This document shows, piece after piece, positions 54,430-61,812 of a DNA stretch of 64,000 nt. The stretch comes from Luteipulveratus halotolerans. Lineage in GTDB: Bacteria; Actinomycetota; Actinomycetes; Actinomycetales; Dermatophilaceae. A program made the position numbers and the translations under genes. Location: contig NZ_LAIR01000002.1 in the NCBI RefSeq assembly GCF_001247745.1, forward strand, positions 124,001 through 188,000, in the 5' to 3' direction. The notes below the pieces were generated by a model. That model searched no databases. It saw only the letters and a program-made list of their open reading frames with translations, and was not told where the DNA came from. Each line of letters begins with the position of its first letter. Within the stretch, counting starts at the first letter, position 1.

Positions 54430-55067
54430 ACCAGGCGCTTCACGCCCAGAATTCGCGACGAAAGGCAGCTACCCGCCTGTATCCGGGAGTTGCTGACGGG
54501 CTTCAGCGCCTCAGGAGCGGCGGAGTCCGCATCGTCGCTTACACCGAATCAGGAGCCTTCTGGACTGGGTGGCGCATTAGGCACACAGGCCTGGACGGCG
54601 TGATCGATGTCCTCTACTCGTCGCCAGACCACGATCAGTTGGCGGGCGTTGATAGTGCTGACCTTCGTACTGGTCATTACGGTGACGATCACTACCGGCT
54701 GCGTGGCACGCAGCACCGCTTCGTTCCGAACGGAGCCCTCAAGCCGAATGTGGAGATCCTGAACACCATCCTCGACGAGCAGGACTGCGCCCCGGGCGAC
54801 GCGGTCTACCTCGGCGACAGTTTGATGAAAGATATCGCCATGGCGCAGGATGCGGGAGTCCTGGACGCGCACGCTCAGTACGGCCTTGCCCAACATCGCG
54901 CGGAGTACGACCTGTTGCGGCGGGTGACTCATTGGTCAGACAAGGACGTAGCCCGAGAGAGGGAACTCGCGAAACCAAGGGGCGCCGTGACTCCGAGCAT
55001 CGTTTGTCATGACGGATTCGCAGATATTCTGCCCACGTTCGGGCCGGCTCTGATGGCAGCGCGTTGA
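54430..55067 (+). pseudogene. HAD-family hydrolase, 3' part after ISL3
   Basis: Continues the gene from 52739: RLYPGVADGLQRLRSGGVRIVAYTES (HAD motif II region, T/S), then LKPNVEILNTILDE (Lys motif III) and AVYLGDSLMKDIAMAQDAG (motif IV with GD..-KD). All four HAD motifs exist across the two halves, so the enzyme was functional before the insertion. The stop TGA overlaps the TTG start of the next gene (TTGA). A GTG at 54600 could give a shortened product lacking motif I. Confidence 0.82.
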
Positions 55068-55705
55068 GCGACGTGACCATCCCCGATGGCGCCGGCGACG
55101 GAGAACAGCTCACGCGGGATCAACAGGTCACGCACTACCTAGACTTGTACAAGCAGGCTGTTGCGGTCCAAATGCACTTCAATGACATCGAGTGGCGGAT
55201 CCGCGGCCTCGCCCTTACGGTGGCGACATTCGCGCTTGGCGCCGCCGGTGTCGCCGCGAAGGATGGCACGCGGGTAGGTTGGGTTTCCCTGGGCACGCTC
55301 GTCCTTGTCATCGGGCTGCTGCTTTGGTACGCCTTCTATTTCGTCGACAGAGTCTGGTATCACCCGTTGCTGAAGGCTGCGGTATCGACTGGTACCGACA
55401 TCGAAAACGAAATCAAGAAATCACTACCTGTGGCCGCGATGACTGCCACCATCACTGAGCGGAGCGAGTACGAGACCAAGCGAGTCGTCCGGCTTCTAAG
55501 TCGTAGAAAAGTCATGCACTCCGACGATAAATTGGTTTGGTTCTACAAGATCGGAGCAACAGCTCTCGCCGGGGCCGCGATTTGTCTACAGGTCGGCGTA
55601 TCTCTCGGTACATCAGCGACTAATGGTCCGGCCAGTGATGCGCCCACCGCGACTCCGTCAAGCCATGTGGTGACTTCATCGACGGTTTCGACGCGTCATC
55701 CTTAA
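55064..55705 (+). CDS. Three-helix membrane protein coupled to the HAD gene
   Basis: A 213-residue protein. Helices are at about 46-66 (IRGLALTVATFALGAAGVAA), 72-95 (WVSLGTLVLVIGLLLWYAFYF) and 163-186 (IGATALAGAAICLQVGVSLG). Between helices 2 and 3 is a charged cytoplasmic part (TGTDIENEIKKSLP ... RVVRLLSRRKVMHSDDK), and the tail is Ser/Thr-rich. The layout resembles small TM effectors of defence systems, such as SLATT-like proteins, but I see no decisive motif. Start TTG 55064 or GTG 55073. Confidence 0.6.
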   Translation: MSDVTIPDGAGDGEQLTRDQQVTHYLDLYKQAVAVQMHFNDIEWRIRGLALTVATFALGAAGVAAKDGTRVGWVSLGTLVLVIGLLLWYAFYFVDRVWYHPLLKAAVSTGTDIENEIKKSLPVAAMTATITERSEYETKRVVRLLSRRKVMHSDDKLVWFYKIGATALAGAAICLQVGVSLGTSATNGPASDAPTATPSSHVVTSSTVSTRHP

Positions 55706-55722
55706 TCATTAGTGCGGGGGCG

Positions 55723-56613
55723 CTACCAGTGTCGCATGAACCACCCATGCGTGACTTCGTACACGCCATAAGAAATCCAGGCGACCGCGTGAATTGCTGC
55801 CCAAGCCGCCGATGCTGCTAGGCCAACCAGTCCGAGCACAATTATTGCCCGGAGCACCCGGTGAAATGCGCCTCGGTACCGCTCTCGGATATATCCTCGA
55901 GCCGTCCGGGACCTTCGCGCGAGATGGTAGATATTGCGGCGCGTCTTCAGGGGCCACATAACCCGCCTCCGACGCGCCCGGAATAGCCACGTGTAACTTC
56001 TCATATACTCCTTTCCTCTGTAGTAAGTGGATTCTCCATCGGGGTCAGCTGGATGGACGAGGAGGTCGACCCTGCCGTAATGGATGTCGCTGTCTGGCTC
56101 AGCCACGCGAACCTGTTGCCCTGCTGGCAAATAGGAGATTTCGAAGGGGAACTCCTGAATGCGCACGCCGAGGTTGTCGATGATGTGCACGACACCGCGA
56201 ACGTTAATCATGCGCTCTGATCCGGTTGAAGCGACCTGCAGGGCGTGATCGAACCTTCGGTGACGCTCGTTCCAACTGCTCCTAACCGATGCCTCCAGCT
56301 GGCCAGCGGAACATTCGTACGTCTGAGGTTCGAGTAGATGCTGCGCGGATTCGTCTTGCCACTTGCGTTCGCTCCATCGGGTCGCTGCATCCCAGGCAAC
56401 GGCAGTGGCGAGGAGAGTCAGGAAGCCGGTGGCCAATGCTGGGGAGCGCAGGACTTCGTGGGCCGCGAGTCGAGTTACTGATCCGATGACACGGCGACTA
56501 CTCGAGTCAGTCGTGAGCACTCCGAGGAGGAAGGCGGCCGCGAAGAACAGCCAGCGTCGGGCTCCGCGGAGCGCTAGTGCTCGATCGACTGCTTCTTGGA
56601 CGAGGGTCTCCAT
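55723..56613 (-). CDS. Hypothetical membrane protein
   Basis: A 296-residue protein with N-terminal hydrophobic segments (WLFFAAAFLLGVLTT, LATGFLTLLATAVAWDAA) and a C-terminal one (AIIVLGLVGLAASAAWAAIHAVAW). Between them is a soluble beta-rich part (MINVRGVVHIIDNLGVRIQEF, VRVAEPDSDIHYGRVDLLVHP). The soluble region is followed by a very basic stretch (RARRRRVMWPLKTRRN). I do not recognise it. It is convergent with the HAD-linked membrane gene. Confidence 0.5.
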   Translation of the reverse strand: METLVQEAVDRALALRGARRWLFFAAAFLLGVLTTDSSSRRVIGSVTRLAAHEVLRSPALATGFLTLLATAVAWDAATRWSERKWQDESAQHLLEPQTYECSAGQLEASVRSSWNERHRRFDHALQVASTGSERMINVRGVVHIIDNLGVRIQEFPFEISYLPAGQQVRVAEPDSDIHYGRVDLLVHPADPDGESTYYRGKEYMRSYTWLFRARRRRVMWPLKTRRNIYHLARRSRTARGYIRERYRGAFHRVLRAIIVLGLVGLAASAAWAAIHAVAWISYGVYEVTHGWFMRHW

Positions 56614-56657
56614 GGCGCCAGTCCAGCACGGGTGCGGACGTAGTGGGGGTCATACGT

Positions 56658-56669
56658 ATGTCATGACGT
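56658..56669. promoter_or_regulatory. ATGTCATGACGT palindrome upstream of leader A
   Basis: A near-copy of the island palindrome, followed by GCGCATG exactly as at 57427. It sits upstream of the duplicated leader. Confidence 0.5.
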
Positions 56670-56710
56670 GCGCATGTGTGGACGCGCGTCCATCCCCACT
56701 GCAAGCCGAT

Positions 56711-56917
56711 GAATCCTGTTGCGCCACAATGCGACTCGCCGTCGCTGGGCTACGGATCACCCGCGACACTTGGCTATCCTGGAACTGCTAGCACCGGCTG
56801 GCTGAGGTGCGAGGAGCCTCACCGCATAGGCCATTCCGGGACCGACCACCCGCAGGCCGCACGCATTGGAAGGACGCGCAGGAGACCGGACCGACCATCC
56901 GGGCGCAGGACCGCATC
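56711..56917 (+). promoter_or_regulatory. Duplicated structured leader, copy A
   Basis: Shares GAATCCTGTTGC with copy B. From 56782 to the start codon it is aligned to 57535-57670 without a gap. Predicted stems include TGAGGT/GCCTCA and GCGC..CCGGA/TCCGG..GCGC, the second enclosing AGGAGA. It leads directly into the 168-residue gene. Confidence 0.65.
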
Positions 56918-57424
56918 ATGGCCACGGCAACTCGGCAGACGGCAACGATTGATGGCCTTACAGACAGGCAGGTCGCGCAACTGATCGTCAAGGTCGCGCG
57001 CACTCCGCAGCACGGCGGCGGGATCAACGCTGCCGCCGTAGACCGCAAGGGCACTCTCTGGATCGCTTCCCGATCTCAGGAACGCCGCGTCATGAAGCCG
57101 ACGTTCCTGGGCGAGGACAGGTGGTGCATCCCAGGCACGGTGGTTTGTGCGGGGCGGGGAGACGCACTCGTCCTCGACACAGATCTTCTGATGTGGGCGA
57201 GTTACGTCGGGTGGTCCGGCCCCAGCGCGGGAGAACCGGAGAAAGCGTTGGCTGCCCGTGGGGCCGTCGACGTTCTCGTCGAGCGCGCAGGCGATGCGCG
57301 GGCATGGGCGCGGACCGGCTGGACGTCGAGCTACGCGCTCTGGATGGCTTCCAACCTGGTTGCGAATTGTGCACACGGTGAGTTGTGCGGGCGGAGCCAG
57401 CATGGCTCGCGCATGCCCGAGTAG
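56918..57424 (+). CDS. Hypothetical island protein with leader A
   Basis: A 168-residue protein beginning MATATRQTATIDGLTDRQVAQLI, then VDRKGTLWIASRSQERRV, a middle strand-rich part (WCIPGTVVCAGRGDALVLDTDLL) and a C terminus with several Cys and His. The first five codons are shared with the excisionase gene downstream because they belong to the duplicated leader. The body matches no family I know. The leader suggests coregulation with excision. Confidence 0.55.
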   Translation: MATATRQTATIDGLTDRQVAQLIVKVARTPQHGGGINAAAVDRKGTLWIASRSQERRVMKPTFLGEDRWCIPGTVVCAGRGDALVLDTDLLMWASYVGWSGPSAGEPEKALAARGAVDVLVERAGDARAWARTGWTSSYALWMASNLVANCAHGELCGRSQHGSRMPE

Positions 57425-57426
57425 GG

Positions 57427-57438
57427 ATGTCATGACAT
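57427..57438. promoter_or_regulatory. ATGTCATGACAT palindrome upstream of leader B
   Basis: A perfect 12-bp palindrome, followed by GCGCATG as in copy A, 3 bp after the stop of the 168-residue gene and about 240 bp upstream of the excisionase. Confidence 0.55.
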
Positions 57439-57463
57439 GCGCATGGGAGTACATCCGCACTAC

Positions 57464-57670
57464 GAATCCTGTTGCAGGGCAGTCGAGTTCGATCGGCGCG
57501 TCGACCTGGGATGTGTGAGACGGATGGTTACTGTAGAACTGCCAGTACCGACTGGCTGAGGTGTGAGGAACCTCATCGCTTAGGCCGCTCCGGGACCGAC
57601 CGCCCGCAGGCCGCACGTATTGGAAGGATGCGCAGGAGACCGGACTGACCATCCGGGCGCAGGACCCACT
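57464..57670 (+). promoter_or_regulatory. Duplicated structured leader, copy B
   Basis: The partner of copy A. Base changes preserve the first stem (U-G in A becomes U-A in B), while the GCGC/CCGGA stem is fully conserved. It ends at the GTG of the excisionase gene. Confidence 0.65.
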
Positions 57671-57877
57671 GTGGCCACTGCAACGCGACGCACCACAGCC
57701 GACCCGGACGGGCGGCTGACGCTGACCGTCCGAGAGGTTGCCGAACTCATCGGAATCTCGCTGAGCGGCACGTACGCCGCGCTGAACAGCGGAGAGATCC
57801 CGGGCCGCCTCCGTATCGGCGGCCGTGTACTTGTCTCGCGAGCCGCCCTTCAGCACTGGCTGGATCAGGTCGGCTGA
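57671..57877 (+). CDS. xis: Excisionase / MerR-like helix-turn-helix protein
   Basis: A 68-residue protein: LTVREVAELIGISLSGTYAAL, then GEIPGRLRIGGRVLVSRAALQHWL. This is the HTH_17 excisionase fold, which bends att DNA and directs the integrase to excision. It starts with GTG 57671 at the end of leader B. Its stop overlaps the integrase ATG (TGATG), the usual xis-int order next to attR. Confidence 0.85.
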   Translation: MATATRRTTADPDGRLTLTVREVAELIGISLSGTYAALNSGEIPGRLRIGGRVLVSRAALQHWLDQVG

Positions 57878-58099
57878 TGGCATCCAGGGTCAAGCGCGAC
57901 AACGGAACAGTGCAGTCATACCGGGTGCGGTACCGACTGCCAGGAGAGACGCGCCAGCGGAGCAAGTCGTTCAAGACCGCCAAGGCTGCGAACACCTTCG
58001 AAGCAGAGATGAAGGTTGCGGCACGCAATGGGACCTACCTGAATGAGGCGGGGAGTGCGCTCACGGTCGCCGAGTACGGGCGAAAAGTGCTCGATGCGC
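57877..58099 (+). pseudogene. int: Tyrosine integrase, N-terminal part
   Basis: Encodes MASRVKRDNGTVQSYRVRYR, an arm-binding (AP2-like) domain, and the beginning of the core-binding domain LTVAEYGRKVLDAR. IS256 copy 2 then follows. About 100 residues of the core-binding domain are missing before the catalytic part resumes at 59527, so this is not a simple insertion. Confidence 0.82.
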
Positions 58100-59526
58100 G
58101 GTCAAGTCCCTTGTAGTGGTGTAGCGCTGCGTTCTCCTTGCTGAGGGTTTAGGCGGTCAGGGCGGGCAGGTCATCAACTCCGGTGTCGGGTTCGGTGGTG
58201 GGCACGATGTTGATGCGGCAGCGGGCCAGCAGGTCCAGGCCGAGGTAGCGGCGGCCTTCGGCCCATTCGTCGGTCTGCTCGGCCAGGACCGCGCCGACCA
58301 GCCGCACGATCGCCGCGCGGGTGGGGAAGATGCCGACGGCGTCGGTGCGGCGGCGGATCTCGCGGTTGAGGCGTTCGGCGGGGTTGTTGGACCAGATCTG
58401 GGTCCACACGTCCTTGGGAAACGCGGTGAACGCGAGGATGTCCTCGCGGGCGTGTGCGAGGTGCTCGGCCACGGCGGGCAGCTTCTCGGCCGTGTACTCG
58501 ATGAGCCGGTCGAACTGGGCTTGTACGGCTTGGTCGTCGGGCTGGTCGTACACGCTGTGCAGCATCGCCTTGACCGCCGGCCACATGCTCTTGGGACAGA
58601 TCGACATGAGGTTGGCGGCGTAGTGGGTGCGGCAGCGTTGCCAGGTCGTGCCGGGCAGGCTCGCTGCGATCGCCTCGACCAGCCCGTGGTGGGCGTCGGA
58701 GGTGACCAGCCGCACCCCGGTCAGGCCGCGGGCGACCAGGTCGGCGAAGAACTCATTCCACGCCGCGCCGGTCTCGGCGGTCGCGACGCGCAGGCCCAGG
58801 ACCTCGCGGTGCCCGTCGTCGTTGACGCCGGTCGCCAGCAGCACCACGGCGTTGATGACCCGGCCGCCCTCGCGGACCTTCATCGTGAGCGCGTCGGCGG
58901 CCACGAACGTGAACGGGCCGGCCTCGCCCAGTGGGCGGTGGCGGAAGGAGTCGACGTGCTCGTCCAGGTCGGTCGCCATCCGCGAGACCTGCGACTTCGA
59001 CAACGAGTCGATTCCCAGGGTCTTCACCAGCTTGTCCATGCGCCGGGTGGACACCCCGGCGAGGTAGCAGTCGGCCACCACGGTGATCAGCGCCGACTCG
59101 GCCCGTTTGCGCCGTTCCAGCAGCCATTCGGGGAAGTAGCTGCCGGTGCGTAGCTTGGGGACTGCGACATCGATCGTGCCGACGCGGGTGTCCAGGTCCC
59201 GGTGCCGGTACCCGTTGCGCTGAGCCGTGCGCGACGGGCTGGGCCGGCCGTACTCGGCGCCCACGACCGCGTCAGCGTCCGCGGACAGCAACGTGTTGAT
59301 GATCGACTGCAGCAGGTTGCGCATCAGATCAGGGGACGCTTCGGCCAGGGCTTCACCCAACAGGCCAGCAGGGTCGACAATGTGTGGTGCGGTCATCGTG
59401 ATGACTCCGTTCGAGAGTGCTGTGGAAGGTTCACTCGAAGGATCACGCGGTGGCCGCACCCACGTCCACGACCAACTCGTCAACGATGGCCAGCGACCGC
59501 GCTACACCACTATCAGGGACTCAACT
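58100..59526 (-). mobile_element. IS256-family insertion sequence, copy 2
   Basis: 1427 bp, nearly identical to 50052-51480 but inverted. The flanks are CGATGCGC (58092-58099) and GCCACATG (59527-59534), so there is no target duplication. With the missing integrase segment this points to an adjacent deletion. Confidence 0.95.
58149..59396 (-). CDS. IS256-family transposase (copy 2)
   Basis: The 415-residue protein appears identical to the copy 1 transposase, including the three catalytic acidic residues and the CxxH block. ATG 59396. Confidence 0.95.
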   Translation of the reverse strand: MTAPHIVDPAGLLGEALAEASPDLMRNLLQSIINTLLSADADAVVGAEYGRPSPSRTAQRNGYRHRDLDTRVGTIDVAVPKLRTGSYFPEWLLERRKRAESALITVVADCYLAGVSTRRMDKLVKTLGIDSLSKSQVSRMATDLDEHVDSFRHRPLGEAGPFTFVAADALTMKVREGGRVINAVVLLATGVNDDGHREVLGLRVATAETGAAWNEFFADLVARGLTGVRLVTSDAHHGLVEAIAASLPGTTWQRCRTHYAANLMSICPKSMWPAVKAMLHSVYDQPDDQAVQAQFDRLIEYTAEKLPAVAEHLAHAREDILAFTAFPKDVWTQIWSNNPAERLNREIRRRTDAVGIFPTRAAIVRLVGAVLAEQTDEWAEGRRYLGLDLLARCRINIVPTTEPDTGVDDLPALTA

Positions 59527-59993
59527 GCCACATGGCGAGCTACCCAGCCAGTTCGAGTGGTCTGCTATTCGCGACAGCTCTGGACACTCCTTACTCCCGG
59601 GGGCACGGCAGATCGCGAATCCTTCGCCCGGGTCTCGTGCGTGCGGGTCTCATGGGCTCCCTCGTCGAGGCCCCCGGCGGCGGATGGGTTGCTCACTGGA
59701 CCGATCGCGACGGGATGCCCAACGAAGAGACTGTCCGGACCGAGGCTCAGGCGGTCGGCCGCATCGTGCGCCGCGCCGCCGCGCCTACGACCTTCCACGG
59801 TCTACGACACGCATACATCTCTGCTCTCGTCGCCGAAGGCGTGGACCCATCTGCGGTCGCTTCGGCGGCGGGCCACGCGTCGGCGGCTTTCACTCTGTCG
59901 CGCTACACGCATCGCACTGCCGGTGCCGCCGACCGCCTCCGCGCGGCCGGCAACCAGGTTGCGCCCAACATGGGTCAGGAGGATCTCGGCTGA
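59527..59993 (+). pseudogene. int: Tyrosine integrase, C-terminal part
   Basis: The last 120 codons hold catalytic box II: TFHGLRHAYISALVAEGVD (HxxR), GHASAAFTL and the nucleophile Tyr in LSRYTHRT. Right after the IS another frame reads HGELPSQFEWSAIRD, like the catalytic box I (R-GEL), so a frameshift also lies between 59560 and 59700. No intact integrase can be made from the two fragments. Confidence 0.8.
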
Positions 59994-60049
59994 TGTTCCC
60001 TATTTGTGCCTCGCTGGCCGCATCGGGCAGGAGAGCCAGACACAAGAAA

Positions 60050-60087
60050 ACCGGCTCTAGCCAGCGTTTGCGCTGGTCAGAGCCGGT
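60050..60087 (-). terminator. Island-supplied terminator after tRNA-Pro
   Basis: ACCGGCTCT (60050-60058) pairs with AGAGCCGGT (60079-60087), and an inner CCAGCG/CGCTGG stem extends it. It is 9 bp beyond the tRNA 3' end. Confidence 0.7.
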
Positions 60088-60095
60088 CTCTCGGA

Positions 60096-60172
<77 letters not shown>

Positions 60173-60229
60173 GTGCGCCCGCACAACCGTGCGGGCACGA
60201 GAGCACACGATACCTGGTGCCCCCGCCAG

Positions 60230-61180
60230 TCATGAAATCGGTTCGGCACCTCGGGGCACGAGGGTCAGCAGACTCGCCTCCGGGCGGCACGCGAACCGGG
60301 CCGGGGCGTACTTGCTGTGGCCCAGACCGGCCGACACGTTGAGCCAGGTGGCGTCGCTCGGAGCCTCGGAGTCGGGGCGTCCGACCGCGCCCGGCCACCA
60401 CCGTGAGACGCCGCGGGCGCGCCGCTGGTCGAGGTCGCAGTTGGTGACGAGCGCGCCGTAGAACGGCACCGCGAGCTGGCCGCCGTGGGTGTGGCCGGCC
60501 AGGATCAGCTGGGCGCCGTCGGAGCTCATCGCGTCGAGCACGCGGGTGTACGGCGCGTGCACGACTCCCAGCGTCAGCGCGGCTCGGGGGTCGGCCGGTG
60601 CGGTGACCGCGTCGTAGCGGTCGTAGTCCAGGTGCGGGTCGTCGACGCCGACCAGCTCGACGTCCAGTCCGCGGATGTCGGTGCGGGTACGCCGGTTGGT
60701 CAGGTCGGTCCAGCCGCCGGCGGTGAACCCGGCCACCAGCTCGGCGACCGGCAGTGACGGCATGCCCATGTCGGCGCCGCGCCGGTGCGACAGGTCGAAG
60801 TAGCGCAACGGGTTCTTGGGCTGCGGTGCGAAGTAGTCGTTGGACCCGAGCACGAACGCACCCGGCACGTGCATGAGCGGCTCGAACGCGCGCAGCACTG
60901 CGGGCACGGCGTGCAGGTCGGAGCAGTTGTCCCCGGTGTTGACGACGTAGTCGGGCTCCAGGCCGGCGAGCGCCTGCACCCAGCGGATGCGATGCTCCTG
61001 GCGGGGGACGAGGTGCAGGTCGGACACGTGCAGCACGCTCCGCGGCTTGGACCCCGGGGCGAGCACGGGCAGGTGGGCCCGGCGCACGGCGTACCAGTGG
61101 CGCTCGACGAGCGTCGCCCAGGCGAGGCTTGCAGCGCCCGCGGCGACGGTGGTGGCGGCGACGCGGCGTACGACAGACAT
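60230..61180 (-). CDS. Membrane-anchored metallophosphoesterase
   Basis: A 316-residue protein. An N-terminal hydrophobic helix (VAATTVAAGAASLAWATLV) anchors it. Metallophosphoesterase motifs are complete: VSDLHL (D-H), VVNTGDNCSD (GD), LGSNDYFA (GN-like, with N-D) and ILAGHTHGGQLAVPFYG (GHTHGG). It resembles YkuE/YaeI-type phosphodiesterases. ATG 61180 is chosen because GAGG lies 9 nt upstream; ATG 61189 is also possible. Confidence 0.87.
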   Translation of the reverse strand: MSVVRRVAATTVAAGAASLAWATLVERHWYAVRRAHLPVLAPGSKPRSVLHVSDLHLVPRQEHRIRWVQALAGLEPDYVVNTGDNCSDLHAVPAVLRAFEPLMHVPGAFVLGSNDYFAPQPKNPLRYFDLSHRRGADMGMPSLPVAELVAGFTAGGWTDLTNRRTRTDIRGLDVELVGVDDPHLDYDRYDAVTAPADPRAALTLGVVHAPYTRVLDAMSSDGAQLILAGHTHGGQLAVPFYGALVTNCDLDQRRARGVSRWWPGAVGRPDSEAPSDATWLNVSAGLGHSKYAPARFACRPEASLLTLVPRGAEPIS

Positions 61181-61247
61181 GCTCGTCATCCTCGCACCGC
61201 GTCCGAACTCGATGGAGCACACCCGCGGCGGCTGTCAGAATTGCGCC

Positions 61248-61703
61248 ATGACCGACCTCAAGGCGACCCTTCGCTCCGACCTGACCGACGCCATCAAGGC
61301 GCGCGACCAGCTGCGCTCCGGCACCATCCGCATGACGCTCGCCGCCATCGGCAACGCCGAGGTCGCCGGCAAGGAGGCCAAGGAGCTCACCGACGACGAG
61401 GTCCTGCAGGTCATCACCAAGGAGGCCAAGAAGCGTCGCGAGTCGGCCGAGGCGTACGACGGCGCCGGGCGTCCCGAGCTCGCCGAGACCGAGCGGGCCG
61501 AGCTGGCCGTTCTGGAGACCTACCTGCCGAAGCAGCTCACCGACGAGCAGCTCGACGCGCTGGCGGCCGAGGCCGTCGCCGAGACCGGCGCGTCCGGGAT
61601 GGCGCAGATGGGGCAGGTCATGAAGGTCGTCCAGCCCAAGGTGCAGGGCCAGGCCGAGGGCGGCCGGGTCGCAGCGGCGGTGAAGCGAGCGCTCGGCGCC
61701 TGA
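61248..61703 (+). CDS. GatB/YqeY domain protein
   Basis: A 151-residue YqeY-family protein: MTDLKATLRSDLTDAIKARD, RSGTIRMTLAAIGNAEVA, ELAVLETYLPKQLTDEQLD and the C-terminal GQVMKVVQPKVQGQAEGGRVAAAVK. The domain also forms the tail of GatB and may bind tRNA; the free-standing form has no firm role. It diverges from the phosphoesterase gene. Confidence 0.9.
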   Translation: MTDLKATLRSDLTDAIKARDQLRSGTIRMTLAAIGNAEVAGKEAKELTDDEVLQVITKEAKKRRESAEAYDGAGRPELAETERAELAVLETYLPKQLTDEQLDALAAEAVAETGASGMAQMGQVMKVVQPKVQGQAEGGRVAAAVKRALGA

Positions 61704-61718
61704 TCGCTCACGGCCTCA

Positions 61719-61799
61719 CCGAGAGGCCCACTAGCAGACGAGAGGCCCACTCGTTCGAGGTGAACGAGTGGGCCTCTCGGGCGTGAGTGGGCCTCTCGG
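61719..61799. repeat. Four-arm nested palindrome, third arm sequence
   Basis: Direct arms CGAGAGGCCCACT (outer 61719-61732, inner 61739-61756) and inverted arms (inner 61762-61779, outer 61786-61799). The inner stem is an 18-bp perfect match with a 5-nt loop. It lies between convergent YqeY and PBP genes. Confidence 0.75.
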
Positions 61800-61812
61800 C
61801 GAGGGGCGTCGG

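Noticed and set aside
55004..55015. GTCATGAC near the end of the HAD gene as another island palindrome
   Set aside because: Only the 8-bp centre matches and it lies in coding sequence; chance is a sufficient explanation.
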